DNA of 64,000 nt from SZUA-35 sp964351995 (GTDB lineage Bacteria > Actinomycetota > Acidimicrobiia > Acidimicrobiales > SZUA-35): contig CAYGQE010000026.1 in the NCBI GenBank assembly GCA_964351995.1, positions 1 through 64,000 of the forward strand. The letters are read 5' to 3'. The position numbers and the translations under genes are program-made. Below are positions 28,907 to 36,759 of this stretch, one piece after another (the stretch's first letter is position 1; every line of letters starts with the position of its first letter). The notes under the pieces are model-generated. The model was not told the origin of the DNA and ran no database searches. It saw nothing but the letters and a program-made list of their open reading frames with translations.

Positions 28907-29526
28907 GAGCTCGTGGGGGCTGGATCGTTGGTGACGGTCGTTTCACCATCGGCGTCGAGGTCAGCTTCCGGAGGAGCGGCGAGACCACGAGCGACGGCAA
29001 AGTCGTACAACTCCCGTTGGAGGGATTTTCTTCCCCGATGCAGGCGACTCATCACCGTGCCGATCGGGATGTCGAGCATTTCAGCGATCTCTTTGTAGGC
29101 AAAGCCCTCGACATCAGCGAGCAAAACGGCGGCCCGATAGTTCTCGGGCAAGGCCTCGACCGCAGCGACGACTTCGGCCTCGGAGAACAGATCCATGAGC
29201 TCGTCTTCAGCACTTCGGCCCATCTGGCCGGGTGAGGCGAGCTTACGGTAGAGGTACATGTCGCCGACATCGTCGAGTTCGGTTTCTTCCGGCCGACGCT
29301 GCTTGGCCCGGTAGCGATTGATCTGCGAATTCGTGAGAATCCGGAAGAGCCACGCCCGCAGATTGGTGCCGGGTTTGAACGACTCGTAACTGCGAAACGC
29401 CTTGAGATAGGTCTCCTGGACGAGGTCTTCCGCATCAGCGGAATTCCTCGTCAGCCGCATTGCATGCGAATACAACGCCGGCATGAGCCCTTCGGTGTCC
29501 TCGACAAAGGTCGATCGATCTGCCAC
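28903..29526 (-). CDS. sigR: ECF sigma factor, SigR/SigH type
   Basis: The product is 207 aa. Region 2 reads ALYSHAMRLTRNSADAEDLV, followed by NLRAWLFRILTNSQINRYR. Region 4 reads ALPENYRAAVLLADVEGFAY and SRLHRGRKSLQ. Together with the coupled RsrA-type gene this matches the actinobacterial thiol-stress sigma factor. The start is a GTG with TAGGGT 6 nt before it. Its targets are not seen in the window. Confidence 0.92.
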   Translation of the reverse strand: MADRSTFVEDTEGLMPALYSHAMRLTRNSADAEDLVQETYLKAFRSYESFKPGTNLRAWLFRILTNSQINRYRAKQRRPEETELDDVGDMYLYRKLASPGQMGRSAEDELMDLFSEAEVVAAVEALPENYRAAVLLADVEGFAYKEIAEMLDIPIGTVMSRLHRGRKSLQRELYDFAVARGLAAPPEADLDADGETTVTNDPAPTSS

Positions 29527-29532
29527 CGTCTG

Positions 29533-29538
29533 ACCCTA
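29533..29538 (-). promoter_or_regulatory. -10 element TAGGGT before sigR
   Basis: Reading leftward, TAGGGT-N6-GTG. A SigR-autoregulated promoter (GGAAT/GTT) was looked for in the 110-nt gap to the tRNA and not found. Confidence 0.45.
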
Positions 29539-29636
29539 GCGAGGAAGCGCCCGGCGGGCGGGCTCCGCGCGACAGATCAAACACGACGGCGCGGAACAGC
29601 GGTGCATGGTCGCTGGGGCGATAAAGTCGACGGCTT

Positions 29637-29709
29637 GCCCGGATAGCTCAGTCGGTAGAGCGTTTCACTCGTAATGAAAAGGTCCCGAGTTCGATTCTCG
29701 GTCCGGGCT
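29637..29709 (+). tRNA. tRNA-Thr (anticodon CGU)
   Basis: Acceptor GCCCGGA/TCCGGGC, anticodon stem TTTCA/TGAAA around CTCGTAA (anticodon CGT, codon ACG) and T-arm AGTTCGATTCT are all present. No CCA is encoded. A TAAAGT hexamer ends 9 nt before the first base, the same spacing as at the other tRNA-Thr gene. Confidence 0.95.
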
Positions 29710-29723
29710 CTCGTATTGCCGTC

Positions 29724-29739
29724 GGCCCTGGGGGCCTTT
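29724..29739 (+). terminator. short GC hairpin with T-run after tRNA-Thr
   Basis: GGCCC-TGG-GGGCC followed by TTT, 15 nt downstream of the tRNA. The stem is only 5 bp. Confidence 0.4.
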
Positions 29740-29748
29740 GGGCAAACC

Positions 29749-29777
29749 GGAGTTTCCTCGCTGCGCTCCGAAACTCC
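29749..29777. repeat. 8-bp perfect inverted repeat GGAGTTTC/GAAACTCC
   Basis: The arms (29749-29756 and 29770-29777) enclose 13 nt in the gap between tRNA-Thr(CGU) and the end of holB. It could act in termination from either side; no T-tract follows. Confidence 0.5.
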
Positions 29778-29782
29778 CACCC

Positions 29783-29812
29783 CGGTCGTCAGCGCCTCGG
29801 TCGTCAGCACCT
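29783..29812. repeat. two tandem 15-bp units CGGTCGTCAGCRCCT
   Basis: The units at 29783-29797 and 29798-29812 differ at one base and are followed by a partial third (CGGCACCT). They lie in the noncoding gap before the holB stop. Confidence 0.6.
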
Positions 29813-29835
29813 CGGCACCTGGGGTCAGGTCCCTG

Positions 29836-30915
29836 TTACAACCGTGACAGGTTGAGGAACAGGGCCTGCAGAAGCAGGGCTTCGTTCGGGTTGCGACGTA
29901 CGGCTTCGGTGGCTTGGTGAATGGCCACCAGTGAAGCCTCGGCCCCCTCGTCGGAACGCTCGATCAGGCGGTCGCGGTAGCGACGACTGATCGTGGCGAG
30001 GCCGAAGCGGATCTCATCGACCCGCAGCTTTCGGATCTCGCGCTTCTGCTTCGCAACGAGCCCGCTACGACCCGACCCTCGCTCCCCTGTCAGTTCGACC
30101 TGTGCATCGAGCGCTTCGAGTTGCTCGGCATGCTGGGCGTCAAGAGGTTCTTGGGCGGCATCCATGGCATCGCGCACCTGGCTGACCAATTCGTAGACCA
30201 TGCTCCCTGTGCCATCGACACGATCAGGAATGGACTTCCAGAGCGCTGCCCGCTCCACCAGTGCGTCGTCGGTCGCGAGCAATCGAGCCCGTTCCATGTC
30301 ACCGTTCGCCGCCGACGCAGCAATCTTCGCCCGTTTGGGCGGAACGCCAGCGGCGAACAGAGCGGTCTCCATCACCATCGTCGAGATGGGCGAGAACTCG
30401 ACCGGCACTGACCGACTGGCAATCGTGATGATCTCTGGCACCACTTCTTGAGCCATCAGCACGAACACCACCGTCTCCGGAGGCTCCTCGATGATCTTCA
30501 GCATCTTTCCGATCGCCGTGTCGTTGATCAGCTCGATCGACGGCACCACGATCACCTTGCGAGCGCCTTCGACCGGAGAGGTCGACGCGGCGCGGATCAG
30601 CTCGTCGGCTTCCTCGGCCCGCAAGAACGGCCCGTTGGGTTCGATGAACACCAAGTCAGGGTGACGAGCCTCGAGTGCGAGGCGACGGTGCCGGGTTGCT
30701 GCTGTGACGTCGCCCGCCGCCACGGATGCCGCCGACAACAACAGCGCAGCAAACCCGAGCGCTCCCCGATAGGTCCCGCTGCCAGGGCTTCCCAACAGCA
30801 TGTAGGCATGCACCGGCGCCGAGGCGGCGGCATCGAGCCGAGCCGTGGCGGCCTCCTGGCCGATCACGTCAGCCCAAGGGTCGGGCAGGACCGATGCATC
30901 TTCGATGAGCGTCAT
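29836..30915 (-). CDS. holB: DNA polymerase III subunit delta'
   Basis: The product is 359 aa. The clamp-loader delta' pattern is seen in VIGQEAATARLDAAASAPVHAYMLLGSPGSG, ARHPDLVFIEP, VIVVPSIELINDTAIGKMLKIIEEPPE (split by normal loops) and FVLMA. The P-loop position reads GSPGSGTYR, without the Lys-Thr needed for ATP binding, and the usual four-cysteine zinc module is absent: the whole protein has no cysteine. Delta' is a structural subunit, so loss of ATP binding fits its role. It overlaps tmk by 4 nt (ATGA). Confidence 0.88.
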   Translation of the reverse strand: MTLIEDASVLPDPWADVIGQEAATARLDAAASAPVHAYMLLGSPGSGTYRGALGFAALLLSAASVAAGDVTAATRHRRLALEARHPDLVFIEPNGPFLRAEEADELIRAASTSPVEGARKVIVVPSIELINDTAIGKMLKIIEEPPETVVFVLMAQEVVPEIITIASRSVPVEFSPISTMVMETALFAAGVPPKRAKIAASAANGDMERARLLATDDALVERAALWKSIPDRVDGTGSMVYELVSQVRDAMDAAQEPLDAQHAEQLEALDAQVELTGERGSGRSGLVAKQKREIRKLRVDEIRFGLATISRRYRDRLIERSDEGAEASLVAIHQATEAVRRNPNEALLLQALFLNLSRL

Positions 30916-31532
30916 ACCTTCGCCGACCGCTCTTCAACCGCAAGCCAGACTGCAGCGGCGACATCGTCGATGGATGCCGAACCGTCGACCACGACCCATC
31001 GTTCAGGCTCAGCAACGGCCAACTCACGGAAGGTCGCATGGATCCGGTCGTGGAACCCATCAGCCTCGGCTTCGAGACGATCGAGGGCCCGCTCGCGACG
31101 CCCAGCCACGGTTTCGGGCGGGCAGTCGAGCAGCAATACGAGATCCGGCCACAATCCATCGAGCGCCCAATCGTTGACCGCTCGTACCTGGTCGACGCCC
31201 AGACCTCGACCGCCGCCTTGGTAGGCCAGGGATGAGTACGCCGTGCGGTCGGAGATGACATGTCGTCCGTCAGCGAGCGCCGGACGAACAACTTCTTTCA
31301 TGTGCTGTGCTCGATCAGCGGCCATCATCAGTGTCTCGGCCCGAGGCCCGAGGGGCGCTTGATCAACGCCGAGCAGCAGCTCACGGAGTTGACGACCCAA
31401 CGGCGTCGCTCCCGGTTCGTGAGTGATGACGGGATCAGATCCATCTCGATCGACCAATCGCTTCGCCAGGAGGCGGACCTGTGTGCTCTTACCTGAGCCC
31501 TCACCACCCTCGAACGCGATGTAGAGCGCCAC
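30912..31532 (-). CDS. tmk: thymidylate kinase
   Basis: The product is 206 aa from the GTG at 31532, which gives the normal family length; AGG lies 6 nt before it. It contains the P-loop FEGGEGSGKST, a DRTAYSSLAYQGGGRG substrate/lid region (DR[YH] motif as DRT) and LLLDCPPETVAGRRE. It phosphorylates dTMP to dTDP. It starts 8 nt after topA and overlaps holB, the conserved tmk-holB pair. Confidence 0.95.
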   Translation of the reverse strand: MALYIAFEGGEGSGKSTQVRLLAKRLVDRDGSDPVITHEPGATPLGRQLRELLLGVDQAPLGPRAETLMMAADRAQHMKEVVRPALADGRHVISDRTAYSSLAYQGGGRGLGVDQVRAVNDWALDGLWPDLVLLLDCPPETVAGRRERALDRLEAEADGFHDRIHATFRELAVAEPERWVVVDGSASIDDVAAAVWLAVEERSAKV

Positions 31533-31539
31533 GCGATGC

Positions 31540-34338
31540 CTAGAACGCGTCGTCGCCACTCGAGCTGACCGAGTCGATGGCAGCAGACACCGAACCCTTC
31601 GGCTCAACAGCGTTTTCGGGTGCGGCCTTCATGCTGATCGCCTTCTTCGTAGCTTTCTTGGCGGCCTTCTTGGTCGCCTTCTTCTTGGTCGCCTTTTTCT
31701 TGGTCGCTTTCTTCTTGGCGGCCTTCTTCTTCTTTTTCGCCGGGCCCTTGGCTCGACGATCAGCGAGGAGTTCAGAGGCTCGCTCGTCGGTCAACGTCTC
31801 GACCTCGTCACCCTTGCGCAAGCTGGCGTTGGTCTCGCCGTCGGTGACGTAGGGCCCGAAGCGCCCTTCTTTGAGCACCATCGGCTTTTCACTGGCCGGG
31901 TCGATGCCCATTTCCTTCAGCGGAGGTTTGGCAACACCCTGGCCCCGGCGCCGCTTGGGCTGTGCCATCACCTCGACCGCCTTGGTGATGTCGATCGTCA
32001 GCAGTTCCTCTTCTGCTTCGAGGCTGCGGCTGTCGTTCTTGAACGTGCCGTCTTCTTGCGGAACGGCCTTCTGGATGTACGGGCCGTAGCGACCGTTGAA
32101 GGCCGTGATCTCACCACCATCAGCCGGATCAGCACCGATGAGTCGGGGCAGCGTCAGGAGCCGAACCGCTTGTTCGAGAGTGACGTCGGCCGGGTCCATG
32201 GTCTTGAACAACGAAGCAGTTTGGGGCTTCTCTTCGGTCTCGTCGTCATGCACGCCCATCTGGACGTACGGGCCGAAGCGACCGGCTTTGACCTCGACGT
32301 CGATACCAGTTTCAGGGTGTTGGCCGAGGATGCGATTGTCCTTCGGCGCATTGATGAGCTCGAGGGCCTTTTCGATGGTGAGGTCCGCCGGAGGCAGATC
32401 CTCTGGGATCGACGCTCGATCGTCGCCGTGCTCGAGGTACGGGCCGTAGCGACCGACGCGGGCCACGATGGCAACACCGTCTTCATCAGCACCGATCGGA
32501 ATGGAGTTGACGGCACGAGCGTCGATGTCGCCAAGGCGATCATTTACTTTGTCGTGTAGGCCAGGCTCGCCACCGACGCCGAAGTAGAAGTCCTTGAGAT
32601 ACGGAATGGCCTCGCCGATGCCGTCGGCGATCGATTCGAGGTCGTCTTCCATACGGGCGGTGAAGGCGTAATCAACGAGGTCGGGGAAGTGCTGTTCGAG
32701 CAGCGTGATCACGGCGAAGGCCTTGAAACTCGGCACGAGTGCCGTGCCCTTCTTCCAGACGTATTCACGGGCTTGGATGGTGCCCATGATCGAGGCATAT
32801 GTCGACGGACGGCCGACACGGAGCTCTTCGAGCTTGGCAACCAACGAAGCCTCGTTGTAGCGAGACGGCGGCTGGGTGTCATGGCCGGCGGCCTCGATCG
32901 AGTTCAAAAGCGCAGCATCGCCCTCTTCAAGCGGGGGAAGCAGCTGCTCTTTGGCGTCGTCTTCCTCCTCGGCGTCTTCGTCTTTGGACTCGGAGTAGAC
33001 GCTGAGGAAACCCTGGTGCTTGATGACGGTGCCAGAGGTCGAGAAGACGGTCTTGCGCTCGTCGGTGGCGGTGACGCCGAGCCGGAGGGTGACGGTTTCG
33101 CCCGTTGCGTCAGTCATCTGTGAGGCAACGGTGCGCTGCCAGATCAGCTCATAGACCTGACGATCCTGCGTGCTCAGCTCGCCCGCTACCTCTTCTGGTG
33201 TGCGGAAGACATCGCCAGCGGGACGAATGGCCTCGTGAGCCTCCTGCGCACCTTTGTCGCGGCTCTTGTAGGTGCGGGGCTCGTCGGGAAGGAAGTCGTT
33301 GCCGTATCGCTCGGCGATCTGGATGCGAGCAGCGTTGATGGCCGTGTCAGAAAGCGTGGTGCTGTCGGTTCGCATGTAGGTGATGAAGCCACGCTCGTAC
33401 AGACCTTGGGCCACACGCATCGACTGCGCTGAGGACAGTCTCAGCTTGCGGGATGCTTCCTGCTGGTAGCTCGATGTGATGAATGGAGCAGCGGGGCGGC
33501 GCCGGTAGGGCTTGGCCTCGCGGGAAAGCACCTCGGCAGCGCGCCCTTCGAGGGCACTGCTCAACGCAGCGGCAGCCGCCTCGTCGAGATGGACGCTCTC
33601 GGCCCGGGTGAGCAGGCCCTGCTGGGAGAAGTCGCGACCGGTGGCTACCCGTTTGCCGTCGACCTCTTGCAGCATCGCAGTGAAGGGCTTGTCGGCTGAG
33701 TCAGCGTCGAACGTGCCCTTGAGATCCCAGTAGTTGGCCGAGCGGAACGCCATGCGTTCGCGCTCTCGCTCGACGACGATGCGGGTGGCAACGCTCTGGA
33801 CGCGGCCGGCAGAGAGGCCTTGCATGACCTTCTTCCAGAGCACGGGCGACACTTCGTAGCCGTACAAGCGGTCGAGCAGCCGACGAGTTTCCTGGGCGTC
33901 GACCATGGGCCGGTTGAGCTCGCCAGGAGCCTCGATAGCCCGCTGGATTGCTTCCGGCGTGATCTCGGTGAAGACGATGCGTTTGACCGGTACCTGCGGG
34001 TTCAAGACCTCGAGCAGGTGCCAGGCAATGGCCTCTCCCTCACGATCCTTATCAGTTGCGAGCACGAGTTCGCTCGCGTTCTTCATCATCTTCTTGAGCT
34101 TCCGGACTTGGTCCTTCTTCTCGGCGGTGACGATGTAGAGCGGCTTGAAGTCGTTGTCGACATCAATGCCGAGACGAGCCCACTTCTCGCCCTTGTGCGT
34201 CGCCGGTACATCGGCTGCGTTTCGGGGGAGATCCCGGACGTGACCGATCGAGGATTCGACCATGTAGTCGTCTCCCAAGTACTCGGCCAGTTTGGTTGCT
34301 TTCGCCGGGCTCTCGACGATCACCAGAGGTTGTGCCAC
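31540..34338 (-). CDS. topA: DNA topoisomerase I
   Basis: The product is 932 aa. The N-terminal Toprim domain begins VIVESPAKATKLAEYLG; the catalytic Tyr lies in RGFITYMRTDST. The C-terminal region holds three to four repeats of the type EGRFGPYVTDGE / AGRFGPYVQMG in place of zinc fingers, and ends with a Lys/Ala-rich tail (about 860-905, KKATKKKATKKKATKK). This is the actinobacterial type, where the basic tail aids processivity. The start is a GTG with TACGCT 6 nt before it. tmk and holB follow. Confidence 0.97.
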   Translation of the reverse strand: MAQPLVIVESPAKATKLAEYLGDDYMVESSIGHVRDLPRNAADVPATHKGEKWARLGIDVDNDFKPLYIVTAEKKDQVRKLKKMMKNASELVLATDKDREGEAIAWHLLEVLNPQVPVKRIVFTEITPEAIQRAIEAPGELNRPMVDAQETRRLLDRLYGYEVSPVLWKKVMQGLSAGRVQSVATRIVVERERERMAFRSANYWDLKGTFDADSADKPFTAMLQEVDGKRVATGRDFSQQGLLTRAESVHLDEAAAAALSSALEGRAAEVLSREAKPYRRRPAAPFITSSYQQEASRKLRLSSAQSMRVAQGLYERGFITYMRTDSTTLSDTAINAARIQIAERYGNDFLPDEPRTYKSRDKGAQEAHEAIRPAGDVFRTPEEVAGELSTQDRQVYELIWQRTVASQMTDATGETVTLRLGVTATDERKTVFSTSGTVIKHQGFLSVYSESKDEDAEEEDDAKEQLLPPLEEGDAALLNSIEAAGHDTQPPSRYNEASLVAKLEELRVGRPSTYASIMGTIQAREYVWKKGTALVPSFKAFAVITLLEQHFPDLVDYAFTARMEDDLESIADGIGEAIPYLKDFYFGVGGEPGLHDKVNDRLGDIDARAVNSIPIGADEDGVAIVARVGRYGPYLEHGDDRASIPEDLPPADLTIEKALELINAPKDNRILGQHPETGIDVEVKAGRFGPYVQMGVHDDETEEKPQTASLFKTMDPADVTLEQAVRLLTLPRLIGADPADGGEITAFNGRYGPYIQKAVPQEDGTFKNDSRSLEAEEELLTIDITKAVEVMAQPKRRRGQGVAKPPLKEMGIDPASEKPMVLKEGRFGPYVTDGETNASLRKGDEVETLTDERASELLADRRAKGPAKKKKKAAKKKATKKKATKKKATKKAAKKATKKAISMKAAPENAVEPKGSVSAAIDSVSSSGDDAF

Positions 34339-34344
34339 GTCGTG

Positions 34345-34350
34345 AGCGTA
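34345..34350 (-). promoter_or_regulatory. -10 element TACGCT before topA
   Basis: Reading leftward, TACGCT-N6-GTG, the same hexamer and spacing as at the LLM oxidoreductase gene. The 127-nt gap up to nhaA shows nothing else. Confidence 0.5.
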
Positions 34351-34465
34351 GGAACTTCGCAGCCGAATCAGCGAGATGATCTGGAAACAGAGCGGTTTGC
34401 CTCATCTTTCGAGAGCGTTCCCGCCCGGTGAAAGAGGGAGCGAAGTCCACCTCTGCGCTTGCCGT

Positions 34466-35836
34466 TCAAGCTTTGACGTCGTGCATGTCTGGCATCGGCG
34501 CAGGGCCGGGAATGCGCCGCAGGATCAAGAAACCAATCGCCGTGGCTGTCACCGAAGCGGCGAGGACGCCCATCGTGGCCTGTTCGCCGAGCGCCGGATC
34601 CTCGAAGGCCAAGGCTCCGATGAACAGAGCCACCGTGAAACCAATGCCAGCAACCGCCCCCGCTCCCAATACGTGCAACGACGTCAAGCCTTCTGGCAAT
34701 TCAAGCGCCGTGTAGCGGGTGGCCAGCATCGTGGTCACCCAGATTCCCAACGGCTTACCGAGTACCAGGCCGGCGATGACACCGAGGGTCACCCGTGAAG
34801 ATGCAGCGTCTGACACCGCTTCACCCGACAACGTGACGCCGGCGTTGGCCAGAGCGAAGATCGGGATCACGATGAAACTGGTCCACGGGCTCATGAGCCC
34901 GATGAGGCGGCCGGTGACCGGGACCGACTCGCGAATCTGCCACGACATGTCCTGCAACTCAGAGGGGCTCGCGATGTCGCCTGAGAACATGTCTTCGATG
35001 CGTTCGAACGCCCGGTGACCCAGCAACGGGCGGGCGGGAGCGAGCAAACCGAGAGCGACGCCAGCAATGGTCGCATGCACCCCGGACCGGAACGTGGCGT
35101 ACCAGATGAAGACCCCAGCCAAGACGTAGACCGGGGTGAACCACACCCTCGAGCGTTGCATCAGGATCACAAAGACGAGGCCAGCGATGGCCGCTCCCAG
35201 CCATCCGAACAGCAGGCCCTCGGTGTAGAACACAGCGATCACGAGAATGGCGCCGATGTCGTCGGCGATGGCAAGTGCCAGCAAGAAGAGCTTGAGCCGA
35301 CTGGGGATTCGTGGGCCGAGAAGAGCCAGCACGCCAACAGCGAACGCAATGTCGGTCGCCATGGGAACACCCCAACCAGCAACGCCTTCACCACCGAGAT
35401 TGATCAGCGCGTAGATCCCGGCCGGCACCGCCATACCGCCGATCGCTGCCATCGCCGGCAGTACCGCCTCCTTCGGCGAGGAGAGGTCACCGGTGACGAG
35501 TTCGGTCTTGATCTCCAGACCGACCACGAAGAAGAACAGCACCATCAAGATGTCGTTCACCACGAGCTCGAGACTCAGCGGGTGCCCATCCAGAACCAAG
35601 GGCATCCACGAGCCGACCGAGAGCTCGATCTCGGTCTCCCAGAAGTGGTGGTAGCCCTCGCTGTATGGTGAATTGGCCCAGATCAGCGCAGCGGCGGTCG
35701 CCAAGAGCAACAACACGCCCGAGGCCGCCTCTTGGGCGAGGAAACGGACCATTGGCCGGGCGACGCGCCGCGCCAACCGAGTATCGCCACCGCTCCACGC
35801 TTCAGTTCTGACCGGAAGCCCCCCGTCACGCGACAA
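34466..35836 (-). CDS. nhaA: Na+/H+ antiporter NhaA
   Basis: The frame is 456 aa from a TTG; a later GTG start is possible because the first ~25 residues are not family-like. About eleven to twelve membrane helices are present. The ion-binding region reads LFLLALAIADDIGAILVIA, with the two essential Asp residues, and GVPMATDIAFAVGVLALLG carries the TDIAFA motif. The antiporter exports sodium in exchange for protons. It is followed by an RsbW-like gene on the same strand upstream. Confidence 0.93.
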   Translation of the reverse strand: MSRDGGLPVRTEAWSGGDTRLARRVARPMVRFLAQEAASGVLLLLATAAALIWANSPYSEGYHHFWETEIELSVGSWMPLVLDGHPLSLELVVNDILMVLFFFVVGLEIKTELVTGDLSSPKEAVLPAMAAIGGMAVPAGIYALINLGGEGVAGWGVPMATDIAFAVGVLALLGPRIPSRLKLFLLALAIADDIGAILVIAVFYTEGLLFGWLGAAIAGLVFVILMQRSRVWFTPVYVLAGVFIWYATFRSGVHATIAGVALGLLAPARPLLGHRAFERIEDMFSGDIASPSELQDMSWQIRESVPVTGRLIGLMSPWTSFIVIPIFALANAGVTLSGEAVSDAASSRVTLGVIAGLVLGKPLGIWVTTMLATRYTALELPEGLTSLHVLGAGAVAGIGFTVALFIGALAFEDPALGEQATMGVLAASVTATAIGFLILRRIPGPAPMPDMHDVKA

Positions 35837-35874
35837 TGAAGCGCTCCGGTGCGTGCGGCATCAGCGAGCCGGTC

Positions 35875-36330
35875 TCATCGATGGAGTTCGAGATCAACGG
35901 TCGTACCTTCCGGTGTCGAGGTGAATTGCACGTCGCCAGAGCTGAGGTGTTGCATCAGAGGAACGCCGAAGCCGCCCTCGATCAACAAGCGGTCGGGATG
36001 TTCCATGTCGGGCACATCAACGAGGTCAGGCAGCCCGCCGCCCTGGTCGACCACGGTCAGGTACACCCGGTCAGAAGCGATGCGCAGTGTCACTCGAACT
36101 CGCCCGTTGTTCGATACTCGCTGGTCGGCTTCGATGGCGTTCGTCACCGCTTCAGACGTCACCCAGCGCAGATCATCGAGCCGGTCTCCATCCAGCACTT
36201 CGGCGGCGGTTGCTGCCGCAGCGACAACCATTCGAACGACGGTCACGAGATCAGTGCGAGCAGGTATGTCGATCTCGACAACATGCAATGCGTCAACGAC
36301 AGGGCTCGGCCCGCCGGCTGGGGTGCTCAT
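35875..36330 (-). CDS. RsbW-like anti-sigma/ATP-binding protein
   Basis: The product is 151 aa, a stand-alone HATPase_c_2 domain with N-box RWVTSEAVTNAIEAD, G1 box VVDQGGGLPD and G2 region GGFGVPLMQHL. Proteins of this type phosphorylate an anti-anti-sigma factor and sequester a sigma factor. No STAS partner or SigB/F-type sigma is adjacent, so the target is unknown. It lies 38 nt upstream of nhaA on the same strand. Confidence 0.8.
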   Translation of the reverse strand: MSTPAGGPSPVVDALHVVEIDIPARTDLVTVVRMVVAAAATAAEVLDGDRLDDLRWVTSEAVTNAIEADQRVSNNGRVRVTLRIASDRVYLTVVDQGGGLPDLVDVPDMEHPDRLLIEGGFGVPLMQHLSSGDVQFTSTPEGTTVDLELHR

Positions 36331-36374
36331 CGAGGGGTCAAGCTAGCTCACGCAACACCAATTGTCTGAGCTAC

Positions 36375-36380
36375 TAGATT
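36375..36380 (+). promoter_or_regulatory. -10 element TAGATT before the three-helix membrane gene
   Basis: TAGATT-N7-GTG (start at 36388). No Shine-Dalgarno sequence is present. Confidence 0.45.
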
Positions 36381-36387
36381 GGTCGCC

Positions 36388-36759
36388 GTGGACTCGGTCT
36401 GGGAACAATGGGATCTCGTGTGCGCCGAGCCTGGCGGGTGCGACACGCTCGATCAACTCATGCGCGCCATTGTGTGGGCCTACGTCTTGGTGGCTTGGAT
36501 GATTTTCTTTGCAGCCATCCGCCCGTGGACCACAGCGCTGCCGAAGGCTGCCGGTGTCGCCTTCGCTGCTCTTGGGTCTGCGCTGATCGTGTGGATCTCG
36601 ATCGGTGTGATTGGTTCCAGCGGCAGCTTGCGCACCGCCGGCATCATCACAGCGATTGGCCTGGTTGCCGTGTGGATCGGGCGACCAGCGTTCACCGAGC
36701 GAAAACGAGCCGATGACGACATCAACGCGGACGCTTCACCGACTTCTTCCACGCGCTGA
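36388..36759 (+). CDS. small membrane protein, function unknown
   Basis: The product is 123 aa from the GTG at 36388; a TTG three codons earlier is less likely because the TAGATT box would overlap it. About three hydrophobic helices (near 25-45, 52-75 and 82-97) are followed by a charged C-terminal tail. No family is recognised. Its last 38 nt overlap the 3' end of the convergent photolyase-like gene. Confidence 0.6.
   Translation: MDSVWEQWDLVCAEPGGCDTLDQLMRAIVWAYVLVAWMIFFAAIRPWTTALPKAAGVAFAALGSALIVWISIGVIGSSGSLRTAGIITAIGLVAVWIGRPAFTERKRADDDINADASPTSSTR

Noticed and set aside
29749..29812. a CRISPR-like or attachment-site repeat cluster next to tRNA-Thr
   Set aside because: Only two near-identical 15-bp units and one short inverted repeat; no spacers, no integrase and no duplicated tRNA end.
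31577..31852. hydrophobic 91-codon frame with repeated LVAFFLVAFF, looks like a TM protein
   Set aside because: It is the exact antisense of the Lys/Ala-rich tail of topA; the repeat AAG-AAG codons read as Phe/Leu on the other strand.
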